Source: an uncultured Candidatus Planktophila sp.
GTDB lineage: Bacteria; Actinomycetota; Actinomycetes; Nanopelagicales; Nanopelagicaceae
Direction of reading: 5' to 3'
Assembly: GCA_937975715.1 (NCBI GenBank)
Contig: CALJUA010000124.1
Location: 1 to 6,044, forward strand
DNA: 6,044 bases
The notes beneath the pieces are model-generated. The model worked only from the letters and a program-made list of their open reading frames with translations. It was not told the DNA's origin and ran no database searches. Within the stretch, counting starts at the first letter, position 1. Each line of letters opens with the position of its first letter. Of this stretch, positions 5,991 to 6,044 are shown one piece after another. A program made the position numbers and the translations under genes.

Positions 5991-6044
<54 letters not shown>

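Overview
The window reads as a stretch of chromosome from a moderate-GC actinobacterium. The best direct marker is the partial initiator tRNA at the right edge: it has three consecutive G:C pairs in the anticodon stem, and its acceptor end GCTACCA implies the C1:U72 mismatch that I recall from actinobacterial initiator tRNAs. GTG starts, a possible leaderless transcript, and a secreted protein with Thr/Pro/Ser linkers and no outer-membrane barrel fit a Gram-positive actinobacterium. The mixed base composition and gene style suggest a freshwater lineage such as Nanopelagicales (Ca. Planktophila/Nanopelagicus-like). That last placement is inference from memory, not demonstrated.

Layout, left to right. 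Positions 21-743 (minus) encode a phosphatidylcholine synthase (Pcs) with a complete CDP-alcohol phosphotransferase signature and the 12-residue spacing typical of Pcs. Positions 782-3445 (minus) encode a large secreted mosaic protein: signal peptide, cadherin-like beta-sandwich, two InlB-type B-repeats flanking an unclassified beta-rich region, a divergent B-repeat, a Thr-Pro linker, a small Cys-paired beta domain, a Ser/Pro linker and a C-terminal OmpA-like domain. The two minus-strand genes are 38 bp apart with no visible terminator and are probably cotranscribed. Positions 3446-3587 form a divergent regulatory region with short inverted repeats and a candidate promoter on each strand. Positions 3588-4232 and 4235-5956 (plus) encode a NarL/LuxR-type response regulator and its membrane histidine kinase, 2 bp apart. 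Positions 5956-5985 hold a hairpin terminator shared between the convergent kinase and tRNA genes. Positions 5991-6044 (minus) hold the 3' part of the initiator tRNA, cut by the window edge.

A plausible reading is a compact envelope module: a two-component system divergently transcribed from a surface protein and a membrane-lipid enzyme that it may regulate. The main oddities are Pcs in a probable actinobacterium, an OmpA-like domain that has lost the usual diaminopimelate-binding Asp, a kinase that looks like a tandem duplication of a four-helix plus coiled-coil sensor unit, and a probable leaderless regulator transcript. There is no sign of CRISPR, insertion sequences or phage genes.
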